Assembly: GCF_003063645.1 (NCBI RefSeq)
Contig: NZ_NESJ01000003.1
Coordinates: forward strand, 124,001-188,000
From: Limnohabitans sp. 2KL-51
Lineage (GTDB): Bacteria; Pseudomonadota; Gammaproteobacteria; Burkholderiales; Burkholderiaceae_C
Direction of reading: 5' to 3'
Length of the DNA stretch: 64,000 bases
Every line of letters starts with the position of its first letter. The first letter of the stretch is position 1. This document shows positions 8,672 through 18,059 of this stretch, one piece after another. A program made the position numbers and the translations under genes. The notes below the pieces were generated by a model. That model had not been told where the DNA came from. It did not search any database and was given only the letters and a program-made list of their open reading frames with translations.

Positions 8672-9625
8672 TCAAGCCAATTGCAGTTCGAGGTCGTGCA
8701 GGACCTGGTAACAGGGCAATACTTGGGCGATCGAGCTGTTGGGCTCACGGCCTTCACGGATCGCCGCGAAAAACTCACGGTCCTGCAACTCGATGCCGTT
8801 CATCGACACCGCCACTTGCGACACATCGATCTTTTCTTCCTTGCCTGTGAACAGGTCGTCGTAACGCGCCAGGTAGGTGCCGGTGTCGCCGATGTAGCGG
8901 AAGTAAGTGCCCAGCGGGCCGTCGTTGTTGAATGACAAGCTCAAAGTGCAAATGGCACCATTGGCGGCCTGGAGCTGGATGCTCATGTCCATGGCGATAC
9001 CCAAAGTGGGGTGGATCGGCCCCTGTACGGCATTGGCTTTAACGATGGGGCTGCCGCATTGGTAAGCGAACAGATCCACCGTGTGCGCGGCGTGGTGCCA
9101 GAGCAGGTGGTCGGTCCAGCTGCGGGCCTGGCCCAGCGCGTTCATGTTGGTGCGGCGGAAAAAATAGGTTTGTACATCCATCTGCTGGATGTTGAACTCA
9201 CCGGCCTTGATCTTGTGGTTCACCCACTGGTGGCTGGGGTTGAAACGGCGGGTGTGACCCACCATGGCCACCAGACCGGTTTCCTTTTGTACACGCAGAA
9301 CTTCCTGGCCTTCTTTGTAGACATCGCACAGCGGAATCTCGACCTGTACGTGCTTGCCCGCCTGCAGGCAGGCCAGGGTCTGGCTGGCGTGCATTTGCGT
9401 GGGCGTGCACAAGATGACGGCATCGACTTCTTTCAAAGCCAGCGACTCGTTCAGGTCTGTAGTGACGTGACCGATGCTGTATTTGTCAGCCACCTCTTTG
9501 GTTTTGGCGAACTCGCGGCCAACCAGCGAGACGACTTCCACACCGTCGATGTTTTTGATGCCGTCCAGGTGTTTGATGCCGAAGGCACCTGCGCCCGCCA
9601 AGGCAACTTTGATGGTTTTTCTCAT
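8672..9625 (-). CDS. ligC: 4-carboxy-2-hydroxymuconate-6-semialdehyde dehydrogenase
   Basis: 317 residues of the Gfo/Idh/MocA fold, with the nucleotide-binding loop GAGAFGIKH at the N terminus and the EIPLCD equivalent of the family's EKP motif. In the protocatechuate 4,5-cleavage pathway LigC/PmdC oxidises the ring-fission semialdehyde, as its cyclic hemiacetal, to 2-pyrone-4,6-dicarboxylate with NAD(P)+. The assignment rests on family fold, length and position directly downstream of ligA-ligB. A clear GGAGAAA Shine-Dalgarno precedes ATG 9625. A 311-base gap holding a REP-like tandem array separates it from ligB. Confidence 0.93.
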   Translation of the reverse strand: MRKTIKVALAGAGAFGIKHLDGIKNIDGVEVVSLVGREFAKTKEVADKYSIGHVTTDLNESLALKEVDAVILCTPTQMHASQTLACLQAGKHVQVEIPLCDVYKEGQEVLRVQKETGLVAMVGHTRRFNPSHQWVNHKIKAGEFNIQQMDVQTYFFRRTNMNALGQARSWTDHLLWHHAAHTVDLFAYQCGSPIVKANAVQGPIHPTLGIAMDMSIQLQAANGAICTLSLSFNNDGPLGTYFRYIGDTGTYLARYDDLFTGKEEKIDVSQVAVSMNGIELQDREFFAAIREGREPNSSIAQVLPCYQVLHDLELQLA

Positions 9626-9714
9626 GTGTGTTTCTCCAAAAGATTGAATGGGTTGTGATGTCGAATTTCGGCGTTGGGCGTTAGGCGTTGGGCAAGTGTC
9701 AACAGTTCATAAGC

Positions 9715-9889
9715 CATCGCCCACAGGGTGGGCTCCTACAGGGAGCGGCTCTGTCTTTGTAGGAGCCCACCCCTGTGGGCGATCCATCCCAGAGCGGTTC
9801 TGTCTTTGCAGGAGCCCCCCCCTGTGAGCGATCCATCCCAGAGCGGCTCTGTCTTTGTAGGAGCCCACCCCTGTGGGCGATGCACTGCA
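9715..9889. repeat. REP-like array with 49-bp tandem repeats inside the lig operon
   Basis: One inverted copy at 9715-9740 is followed by three forward copies at 9758-9783, 9807-9832 and 9856-9881. The forward copies lie exactly 49 bases apart because the spacer GAGCGGCTCTGTCTT is repeated with them (units about 9743-9791, 9792-9840, 9841-9889). Each copy has an internal stem such as GCCCACCCCTGTGGGC. The array fills most of the ligB-ligC gap. Confidence 0.9.
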
Positions 9890-9937
9890 CGCCCGGCCCT
9901 TGGCCCAGGGACTGCGGTGCGATGACCACCAAGCGCA

Positions 9938-11291
<1,354 letters not shown>

Positions 11292-11301
11292 GAGTTTTCC
11301 T

Positions 11302-12978
11302 TTACTGCAAACACTTGAAGCTGGCCGCAGCGTTTGCATCGCCACCTTGGTAACGCGGCACGAGAGGCCACTGGCACAAAGGCCGCGTGCGGATCAAATT
11401 GACCGGCAAGCTGACCGACTGATCGAGCAACTCCAAAGTCCCCGGAGCTTGACCGTTTTCAACCCATTGAGTCAAAGCGCTGAGCATGTCGACATTGGCA
11501 GGAGCGCCCGCGCCCACATGGTCGACGCCAGGTGCTGTATACAAACGCATGAACGCCTGTGTGGTGTCTGCGCCCATTTTCTGGCGCACCGACTCGTAGT
11601 AGCCAATACCCGCATACGGGCTTTGCGCATAGTCAGCCATGTTTTCCAGCACGATCAGCTTGCCGCCTCGGGCGTGAAAGGCCGACAAATCAGGGTTGGT
11701 CGAGTCCATCAACGCCGAGACCTCCTTGATCCGTGCAGCATGGTCACGCGCTTGGTAGGTGGTCACATCCAGTGAAGGGTTGCGGGCGTAAAAATACTGG
11801 ATCGCACCACCGCCATAGAACCAGGCAATGCCATTGCTAGGCTGCGGAGGCAGTGAAGGCGCTGTGGCGCCAGTCCACCAGGCCATCCAGCCACCCGTGG
11901 CCGCAAATGCAGGAATGGCCTCACCACTGGGGCCGCGCCCGGGGTACTCACGCAAGCCATTGGCCAACTCCACATCCATGCGCAAAGGGGAACCCAGGGT
12001 TTGCACCGCTTTGACTTGCGCCGCCGTCAAACAGCTGTCGTTGGCTGCGCCCTCGCATTGGAGTTTGCGCACATCAAAACGCTGACGGCAACCCACCGGG
12101 TCGGACACCACGCCGTCGGCCAAGCCGTCTGCGGCGTCACAAGCGGTCAGCACCGCTTGGCCCACCAGTTTGACCTGAGCAGGGGCCATCCAACCGCCAT
12201 TCATCAAGGCCATGCCATCGCGCAGACCCGCATGCTGCAAACCCGTCCAATGAATGACGGGCACGCGGCTGAAAATACCGTCAAAGTCCTGCGGATAGCG
12301 CTGCGCCATGGTCAAGCCTTCACGCCCGCCTTCGGAACTGCCCACGAAATACAACTTCTGTGGGCCTTGGCCATAGCTGCGCTTGATCACCTCAACCGCC
12401 ACGTCGCGCACCTTTTTGTAGGAAGCATGGGCAAAGTTGAGCAAGGCTTCATCGTTCAGGGCAAAGGTTTGCGGCGGCTCGCCGGGCTTGTTTTGGTGCC
12501 CAGAATCGGTACCGTACGTCACATAACCTTGACTCAAAGGCACCGGCTGGTCAAACGGTGCCGCAGGAATCATGGCCAAGGCGTTGATCAAGACACCGTT
12601 GAACCCACCACCACCGTACTGCACCGATCGGCCATTCCAGGTCATCGGCAGATTGATCTGAAAGCGGATCGGCGGCGCCTGAGGGTCCACGGGAGCAATC
12701 GCACCCAACACACGGCAAAACTCCGGCAGGGCAGGACTGAAACGGGCAGCCGGTGTCGGGCCGCGCTCAACCACAGAAGGAGCTCTGGCAGCCTGCAAAG
12801 CAGCCGACTCGATGCGCACAGGACCGCTGGGCAGGGCAATCACTTGCGAGGGCAATTCGATTCCATTGAATGACTCGCAAGCCGCCTTCAGGGGCAAGGC
12901 TTGCGGCGCAGCAAAGGCTGTGCCTGTCATAAATGCTGCCATGAAAGCCATGAGCAGAGGTGAAGGGATGTAGCGCAT
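11302..12978 (-). CDS. Tannase/feruloyl esterase-family secreted hydrolase
   Basis: 558 residues with a signal peptide (about 1-23, ending TAFA), so it is probably periplasmic or exported. The alpha/beta-hydrolase core shows GSSEGG with nucleophile Ser215, Asp449 (NMADY) and His487 (GVDHVG), plus the lid-domain calcium-loop-like DAADGLADGVVSDP (about residues 281-294). Family members release gallate, ferulate or terephthalate from esters. The usual family arrangement has Cys just before the Ser and just after the His, joined as a disulfide; here these are Ser214 and Val488. Lying between ligI and ligA, it likely supplies an aromatic acid to the pathway. The start is ATG 12978 with a TAGGAGAC ribosome site. 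Confidence 0.9.
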   Translation of the reverse strand: MRYIPSPLLMAFMAAFMTGTAFAAPQALPLKAACESFNGIELPSQVIALPSGPVRIESAALQAARAPSVVERGPTPAARFSPALPEFCRVLGAIAPVDPQAPPIRFQINLPMTWNGRSVQYGGGGFNGVLINALAMIPAAPFDQPVPLSQGYVTYGTDSGHQNKPGEPPQTFALNDEALLNFAHASYKKVRDVAVEVIKRSYGQGPQKLYFVGSSEGGREGLTMAQRYPQDFDGIFSRVPVIHWTGLQHAGLRDGMALMNGGWMAPAQVKLVGQAVLTACDAADGLADGVVSDPVGCRQRFDVRKLQCEGAANDSCLTAAQVKAVQTLGSPLRMDVELANGLREYPGRGPSGEAIPAFAATGGWMAWWTGATAPSLPPQPSNGIAWFYGGGAIQYFYARNPSLDVTTYQARDHAARIKEVSALMDSTNPDLSAFHARGGKLIVLENMADYAQSPYAGIGYYESVRQKMGADTTQAFMRLYTAPGVDHVGAGAPANVDMLSALTQWVENGQAPGTLELLDQSVSLPVNLIRTRPLCQWPLVPRYQGGDANAAASFKCLQ

Positions 12979-13029
12979 GCTTTGTCTCCTAAAGGTTGGG
13001 GTAGGTTGTAGATTGGGCGGCAAAAGGGA

Positions 13030-13965
13030 TCAGGATTTCTCTTCGGGCCAATACAAACGCATCGGGTTGTCCACCAGCAGCTTGCGCTGCAACTCGGGTG
13101 AGGTGGCGATGTGCGGGATAAAGTCCACAAGCAAGCCGTCGTCGGGCATGTGGTCTTTCAGGTTGGGGTGTGGCCAGTCGGTGCCCCACAGGACGCGATC
13201 GGGGAACTCCTCCACGATGCGCTTGGCAAACGGGATCACGTCTTGGTATGCGTTCTGTTCACCGTTCAAGGCCTTGGGGCCAGTGACCGACAAACGCTCT
13301 GGGCAAGACACCTTGCTCCACACGTTGGTGTGCTCACGCATGAACTTCTGAAACAGCGCAAACTGCGGACCATCCACCGGCAGCGACACATCGGGGCGGC
13401 CCATGTGGTCCACCACCACGGTGGTGGGCAGCGCGGTGAAGAAATCCCACAGCTCGGGCAGGTCCACGGCTTCAAAGTAAATGACCACGTGCCAACCCCA
13501 TTTCTGGATGCGGCCCGCGATCTCCATCAGCTCGTCTTTGGGCGTGAAGTCCACCAAACGCTTGACGAAGTTAAAACGCACGCCGCGCACACCAGCGTCG
13601 TGCATGGCTTGAATTTCTTGGTCGGTCACGCTGCGCTTGACGGTGGCCACGCCACGCGCCATGCCTCCCGAGTTGACCAAGGCATCGACCATGGCACGGT
13701 TGTCCGCGCCGTGGCAGGTGGCTTGCACCACCACATTGCGGGCAAAGCCCAGGTGGTTACGCAGCGCATACAGCTGGTGCTTGCTGGCGTCGCAAGGGGT
13801 GTATTTGCGCTCGGGCGCGTAAGGAAACTCTGCGCCGGGGCCAAACACATGGCAGTGCGCGTCCACCGCACCTGCGGGCAGTTGGAATCGAGGTTGGGAC
13901 GGGCCGGTGTACCAGTCCATCCAGCCAGCGGTTTTGGTGAAGTCACCTGTGGTCGGTTTATTCAT
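13030..13965 (-). CDS. ligI: 2-pyrone-4,6-dicarboxylate hydrolase
   Basis: 311 residues of the amidohydrolase superfamily. AVDAHCHVFGP carries the N-terminal HxH motif, and WGTDWPHPN holds the Asp near the C terminus expected to activate water. LigI/PmdD opens the lactone of 2-pyrone-4,6-dicarboxylate to 4-oxalomesaconate and, unusually for the superfamily, needs no metal. The stop lies 51 bases upstream of the tannase-family gene. An inverted REP-like pair sits between this gene and ligK. Confidence 0.95.
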   Translation of the reverse strand: MNKPTTGDFTKTAGWMDWYTGPSQPRFQLPAGAVDAHCHVFGPGAEFPYAPERKYTPCDASKHQLYALRNHLGFARNVVVQATCHGADNRAMVDALVNSGGMARGVATVKRSVTDQEIQAMHDAGVRGVRFNFVKRLVDFTPKDELMEIAGRIQKWGWHVVIYFEAVDLPELWDFFTALPTTVVVDHMGRPDVSLPVDGPQFALFQKFMREHTNVWSKVSCPERLSVTGPKALNGEQNAYQDVIPFAKRIVEEFPDRVLWGTDWPHPNLKDHMPDDGLLVDFIPHIATSPELQRKLLVDNPMRLYWPEEKS

Positions 13966-13992
13966 GTCGAACGCCTTTTAATGTGTCTTTTT

Positions 13993-14067
13993 TGTAGGAG
14001 CCCACCCCGGGGGCGATGAAACGCAACAGGGTCCACCAGCCATCGCCCACAGGGGTGGGCTCCTACA
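13993..14067. repeat. REP-like inverted pair between ligK and ligI
   Basis: Forward copy at 13993-14017 and inverted copy at 14041-14067, separated by 23 bases, so the whole element can fold into one long hairpin. It lies inside an operon and would be transcribed between ligK and ligI. Confidence 0.9.
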
Positions 14068-14076
14068 AAGTCAAAA

Positions 14077-14760
14077 TCAATCGATGTAGTTGAGGCCTGC
14101 GGCCGCCAGCGGCTCGCGCATCTTGTACATGTCCAAGCCCAGTACGCCTTGGGCCAATTTTTCGCGCTTGGCACCCTCGTTGGCTTCACGGGCTTGTGCC
14201 GCTTCCAGTGTCTTGACCACCAAGGCTTGGGGCACACAGACCACGCCATCGTCATCGGCCACGATCGCGTCGCCGGGGTGGACGATCATGCCGGCACACA
14301 CCACGGGTATGTTCACCGAGCCGATGGTCGCCTTGATCGTGCCCTTGCTGCTGATGGCTTTGCTCCATGCGGGGAATCCCATCCGTGTCAACTCTTTCAC
14401 ATCACGCACACCGGCATCGATGATGAGAGCCCGTGCGCCACGGGCCATGAAGGACGTGGCCAGCAGGTCACCAAAGTAGCCGTCTGTGCATTCGGCGGTG
14501 ATGGCCGCGACCACGATGTCGCCGGGCTGAATCTGCTCGGCCACCACGTGCATCATCCAGTTGTCGCCGGGGTGCAGCAGCACGGTAACGGCGGTGCCGG
14601 AGATTTGTGCCCCCGCATAGATGGGTCGCATGTAAGGTTTCATGAGGCCGACACGGCCCATGGCTTCGTGCACGGTGGCCGATCCCAGAGCCGCCAGGGC
14701 ATCGGTGGCTGCGCGGTCTGCGCGGGTGATGTTGCGGTAAACAACGCCGAGTTCGTACAT
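14077..14760 (-). CDS. ligK: 4-carboxy-4-hydroxy-2-oxoadipate aldolase
   Basis: 227 residues of the RraA-like/class II pyruvate aldolase family. LigK/PmdF cleaves 4-carboxy-4-hydroxy-2-oxoadipate to pyruvate and oxaloacetate and also decarboxylates oxaloacetate. The conserved stretches [12 protein letters not shown] (with the family's Asp-Arg-Asp metal/phosphate site region) and [17 protein letters not shown] are present. ATG 14760 has CAGGAGAAAA before it. The frame open to 14841 runs into a REP-like repeat (translated HRPQGWAP), so that extension is spurious. It is flanked on both sides by REP-like pairs. Confidence 0.95.
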   Translation of the reverse strand: MYELGVVYRNITRADRAATDALAALGSATVHEAMGRVGLMKPYMRPIYAGAQISGTAVTVLLHPGDNWMMHVVAEQIQPGDIVVAAITAECTDGYFGDLLATSFMARGARALIIDAGVRDVKELTRMGFPAWSKAISSKGTIKATIGSVNIPVVCAGMIVHPGDAIVADDDGVVCVPQALVVKTLEAAQAREANEGAKREKLAQGVLGLDMYKMREPLAAAGLNYID

Positions 14761-14797
14761 GGTTTTCTCCTGTCTATGCAAACGGGTTGGGGACTTC

Positions 14798-14895
14798 GTA
14801 GGAGCCCACCCCTGTGGGCGATGTGACGTTGAGATTGACACCTTGAATCAGCGGCAAGACCCAACAATCCATCGCCCACGGGGTGGGCTCCTACA
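14798..14895. repeat. REP-like inverted pair between ligJ and ligK
   Basis: Forward copy at 14798-14822 and inverted copy at 14870-14895, with a 47-base spacer, filling most of the 153-base gap between ligJ and ligK. The copies match the family at 13993 and 31272 almost exactly. Confidence 0.9.
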
Positions 14896-14913
14896 AAGCG
14901 TTTTACAAAGTGT

Positions 14914-15960
14914 TTATCGGCCTTGGGCCTTCAGCTGATCGTCCAGCCGCTTGAAGACGCGACGGGCATTGCCTTCATAAACCATGTAACGCTCTTCGTC
15001 GTTGAGGTTGGCCGTGGCTTGCACATAGCGCTTGGTGTCGTCAAAGTAGTGGCCAGTTTCGGGGTCGATACCACGCACCGCACCGATCATCTCCGAAGCA
15101 AACAAAATGTTCTTGACCGGGATCACCTTGGTCAGCAAATCAATGCCAGGCTGGTGGTACACGCAGGTGTCAAAGAAGATGTTGTTGAGCAGGTGCTCGG
15201 AAAGCAAAGGTTTTTTGAGTTCTTGCGCCAAGCCCCGGAAACGACCCCAATGGTAGGGCACCGCGCCGCCGCCGTGCGGGATCAAGAACTTCAGCGTCGG
15301 GAAGTCTTTGAACAGATCACTGGTCAAGCACTGCATGAAGGCGGTGGTGTCGGCGTTCAGGTAATGCGCGCCCGTGGTGTGAAAGCAGCTGTTGCAGCTG
15401 GTGCTCACATGGATCATGGCGGGAATGTCGTACTCAACCATTTTTTCATAAATGGGGTACCAAGCCTTGTCGCTCAAGGGTGGCGATGTCCAGTGGCCAC
15501 CCGATGGATCGGGGTTCAGGTTGATGCCCACGTTGCCGTACTGCTCGACGCACTTGATCAGCTCGGGGATACAAGTGGCCGGGTCCACACCGGGCGACTG
15601 GGGCAGCATGGCCGCAGGCACGAAGTGGTCGGGGAAGAGTTGCGCCACGCGGTAGCACAGCTCGTTGCAGATGGCCGCCCAGGTGGACGAGACATTGAAG
15701 TCACCAATGTGGTGGGCCATGAAGCTGGCGCGGGGGCTGAAGATGGTGATGTCCGAGCCACGCTCTTTCATCTTGGCCAGCTGGTTGGTCTCAATGGTCT
15801 CGCGCAGTTCGTCGTCGCTGATTTTCAGCTCAGACACTTTGGGCATGGACGCCGGGTCTTTGATGCCTGCAATCTGCTTGTTGCGCCAGTCTTCCAGCGC
15901 CTTGGGGGCGGTGGTGTAGTGGCCGTGCACGTCAATGATCAAGGGGTTCGTTTGGCTCAT
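14914..15960 (-). CDS. ligJ: 4-oxalomesaconate hydratase (amidohydrolase type)
   Basis: 348 residues of the amidohydrolase-2 family, with IDVHGHY giving the N-terminal metal-binding HxH and LIPHGGG a later His. LigJ/PmdE adds water to 4-oxalomesaconate to give 4-carboxy-4-hydroxy-2-oxoadipate, the substrate of LigK. The start is ATG 15960 after GAGGAGAAAA; the frame open to 16020 is not supported. It is the first gene of the minus-strand lig operon and is divergent from the LysR gene at 16228, with a 267-base control region between them. Confidence 0.94.
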   Translation of the reverse strand: MSQTNPLIIDVHGHYTTAPKALEDWRNKQIAGIKDPASMPKVSELKISDDELRETIETNQLAKMKERGSDITIFSPRASFMAHHIGDFNVSSTWAAICNELCYRVAQLFPDHFVPAAMLPQSPGVDPATCIPELIKCVEQYGNVGINLNPDPSGGHWTSPPLSDKAWYPIYEKMVEYDIPAMIHVSTSCNSCFHTTGAHYLNADTTAFMQCLTSDLFKDFPTLKFLIPHGGGAVPYHWGRFRGLAQELKKPLLSEHLLNNIFFDTCVYHQPGIDLLTKVIPVKNILFASEMIGAVRGIDPETGHYFDDTKRYVQATANLNDEERYMVYEGNARRVFKRLDDQLKAQGR

Positions 15961-16030
15961 TTTTTTCTCCTCGCGGATGGCATGGGTCACTGGATCGAAT
16001 GGGGACATTGGGTGCCCCAATATGTCTTTG

Positions 16031-16100
16031 GTAGGTCGGAGGCTTTAGCCCCGACATGCATCACCAGAGCACTGCGTCGGGGCTGAAGCAGCCTACCTAC
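16031..16100. repeat. Inverted pair of the GTAGGTCGG palindrome family
   Basis: Copies at 16031-16056 and 16073-16100 are in opposite orientation, each an imperfect palindrome built on GTCGG and CCGAC. They lie in the ligJ leader between the start codon and the LysR-box-like site, so they would fold in the 5' untranslated mRNA if transcription starts near 16150. Confidence 0.7.
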
Positions 16101-16177
16101 GGGGCAAGGGCCTGATTGTGCTCAATCCCCTAGGTATCGCCCAGCCTCCGGCACATCTACCAGTTAGAACAAATATG

Positions 16178-16198
16178 CATAACCAAGCCTTAGTTATG
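16178..16198. promoter_or_regulatory. LysR-box-like dyad in the lysR-ligJ divergent region
   Basis: CATAAC-N9-GTTATG is a perfect dyad with the T-N11-A geometry of LysR-type sites, 29 bases before the LysR start and about 218 before ligJ. It is the best candidate operator for autoregulation and for lig activation. Confidence 0.6.
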
Positions 16199-16227
16199 AC
16201 AAAATCGAACCCGCAGAAAGGCGATTC

Positions 16228-17139
16228 ATGGACCTCAAACAACTCGAATACTTTGTGCGCGTAGCCGAACTGGGCAGCTTTACCCGGGCCGCCCAAGCCC
16301 TGAACATCGCGCAGCCAGCGCTGAGTCGTCAGGTGCGCCTGCTCGAAGTCGAGCTGCGGCAAAACCTGCTGGTGCGCAACGGGCGCGGCGCCACCCCCAC
16401 CCAGGCCGGGCTGCTGCTGTTGGAGCACGGCCGAGGCATCTTGTACCAGGTGGAGCGGGCGCGAGAGGAACTGGGCCGGGTGCGCACGGGCCTGACGGGG
16501 CGCGTGGCTTTGGGCCTGCCGCCCAGCGTGGCGCGGGTGCTGACAGTGCCTTTGACCCGAGCTTTTCGCGTCAAGATGCCCGATGCCCAACTGTCCATCA
16601 GCGAAGGCCTGTCGAGCGCGATGCAGGAAAACCTGCAAAACGGGCGCCTGGACATCGCCGTGCTCTACAACCCCAGCCAAGTGGCTGGCATCGAGCACAC
16701 CCCGCTGGTGCAAGAAGAATTGTTGCTGGTGCAGCCGCGCCCACCGGGCCTGCAAGAAGACCCTCCCCCGCCCGCCATCAGCCTGCAAGAAGTCGCCGCC
16801 CTGCCCTTGGTGATTCCCACACGCCCCAATGCGATTCGCATGCATGTGGAGTCTGAAATGGCCGCCATCGGCTGTCGCCCACTCATTGCGCTGGAGATCG
16901 ACGGCGTGAGCGCCATCCTGGACTTGGTGGCCGACGGCGCGGGCTACGCCATCTTGCCGCGCAACGCCGTCATGCGCTCGGTGCGGCCATCGGCGTTTTT
17001 GGTGCGGCCGCTGAAGCAACCGGCCCTGCACATTCAGCTGACCACTGCCATCAGTGCGCAACGCCCCAGCACCCTCACCCAGCAAGCCGCCCTGGCCCTG
17101 TTGACCGACATGGCGGTGCAGTGGCTTAGCCCGCCTTGA
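16228..17139 (+). CDS. LysR-type regulator, probable activator of the lig operon
   Basis: 303 residues with an N-terminal winged HTH (about residues 1-60: MDLKQLEYFVRVAELGSF, then QPALSRQVRLLE as recognition helix) and a C-terminal periplasmic-binding-like effector domain. It is transcribed divergently from ligJ, the standard layout for a LysR regulator and its target; PmdR-type regulators of protocatechuate 4,5-cleavage respond to pathway intermediates. ATG 16228 follows AGAAAGG. The effector is inferred from context only. Confidence 0.92.
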   Translation: MDLKQLEYFVRVAELGSFTRAAQALNIAQPALSRQVRLLEVELRQNLLVRNGRGATPTQAGLLLLEHGRGILYQVERAREELGRVRTGLTGRVALGLPPSVARVLTVPLTRAFRVKMPDAQLSISEGLSSAMQENLQNGRLDIAVLYNPSQVAGIEHTPLVQEELLLVQPRPPGLQEDPPPPAISLQEVAALPLVIPTRPNAIRMHVESEMAAIGCRPLIALEIDGVSAILDLVADGAGYAILPRNAVMRSVRPSAFLVRPLKQPALHIQLTTAISAQRPSTLTQQAALALLTDMAVQWLSPP

Positions 17140-17366
17140 CGGAAGAACGGGGGCGAGGCACCGGGGCCCGCGGGTTGGGGTTCAAGCGTCCGGTTCTGCA
17201 TACAGCTTGCGTGATGTGGGCACAGTTGCTGGTGGGAATGGACAGGGAAAAATGGCCATTCTCACTTTGCTCAAAAGGAAGCGTGAACGGGCAATGTCTT
17301 GAAAAACCCTACAAAATATGGGCTTAAACGATGCCCCAGTTATCAATCTGGGCGTCTTCATTTCTA

Positions 17367-17518
17367 ATCGAAGTATCGTTGGGGAGTAGCTCAATTTCCT
17401 CGTGCTCAGTACAGCCTCCAGGCGCACGTCGAGATCAACAAATCGTCATTACGGAGTTTTTACTTCCGGTTTGTTGGGCATATAACTGATTCATTACAAG
17501 CAAAGCAAGACCTTCGAT
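17367..17518 (+). promoter_or_regulatory. yybP-ykoY-type (manganese) riboswitch
   Basis: The aptamer signatures are present in order: GGGGAGTAGC at 17381-17390 and AGCAAGACCTT at 17504-17514, enclosed by complementary ends ATCGAAG (17367-17373) and CTTCGAT (17512-17518). In the family the first stem runs straight into GGAGTAGC; here about eight bases (17373-17380) would bulge out. A six-bp hairpin (GGTGCC/GGCACC, 17531-17546) follows and may be part of the expression platform. The aptamer class senses Mn2+ and commonly precedes TerC-family genes, as here. Confidence 0.8.
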
Positions 17519-17578
17519 CTCTCGTGTTGTGGTGCCTTTTGGCACCTCGACTTGCCTGATCGTTATTGAAGGTCTTTC

Positions 17579-17896
17579 ATGGAATTGTTCTCAATGCCAT
17601 GGTGGTCAGCGTTGCTGGCCATCATTCTTATTGATTTGGTTTTAGCTGGCGACAACGCCATCGTCATTGCGCTTGCTGCGCGCAACCTTCCGCCTGAACA
17701 TCAAAACAAAGCCATCATGTGGGGCACAGTTGGCGCCATTGTGGTTCGCTCTGCCATGTTGGTTGGTGGCCTGGGTCTTTTGTGGATTGCCTTCAAGCTA
17801 GTCCGATTGGGCTTTGCCGGGCGGTGTCTTGGCCATGAGTGCTGTGATTGTGTTGGCCACCGAATAGCCCCAAAAAGCACCTCGTCCAACTCTTGA
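17579..17896 (+). pseudogene. TerC-family membrane protein gene, internally deleted and truncated
   Basis: The start matches TerC/YkoY-type metal exporters closely: a hydrophobic helix, DLVLAGDNAIVIALAARNLP with the conserved Asp-Asn pair, then GTVGAIVVRSAM. It then jumps straight to LVGGLGLLWIAFKLV, which in intact proteins lies about one helix further on, so an in-frame deletion of roughly 15 residues is likely. Homology ends after residue 75 and the frame closes after 105 residues against about 230 for the family. The conserved second half is absent. It is best read as a dead gene behind a still-recognisable riboswitch. A terminator-like hairpin follows at 17955. Confidence 0.8.
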
Positions 17897-17954
17897 AGGT
17901 AAAGCACGCAGCGCAACAAATGCCTTGATGCGCAGGCCCAACGCGGTCGCTCAT

Positions 17955-17986
17955 GCCTCCGAACTGGGGGGCTTTTCGGTTTTTTC
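17955..17986 (+). terminator. Probable rho-independent terminator after the TerC remnant
   Basis: GCCTCC (17955-17960) pairs with GGGGGC (17967-17972), followed by TTTTCGGTTTTTTC. The 163 bases from 17897 to 18059 hold no gene I can support. One frame (about 17827-17870) reads a short hydrophobic C-terminus-like stretch, so this may be debris of deleted sequence. Confidence 0.6.
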
Positions 17987-18059
17987 AAGACAATGCTTGA
18001 ATGCAAAACCTGAGCCTAAACTCCTGTTGGGTATGCCAAGTGCGCTGCCCATAACACGG

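Noticed and set aside
9715-9889. Regular 49-bp repeats resembling a small CRISPR array
   Set aside because: The spacers are identical rather than unique, the unit is a REP-like palindrome found elsewhere, and no cas genes are present.
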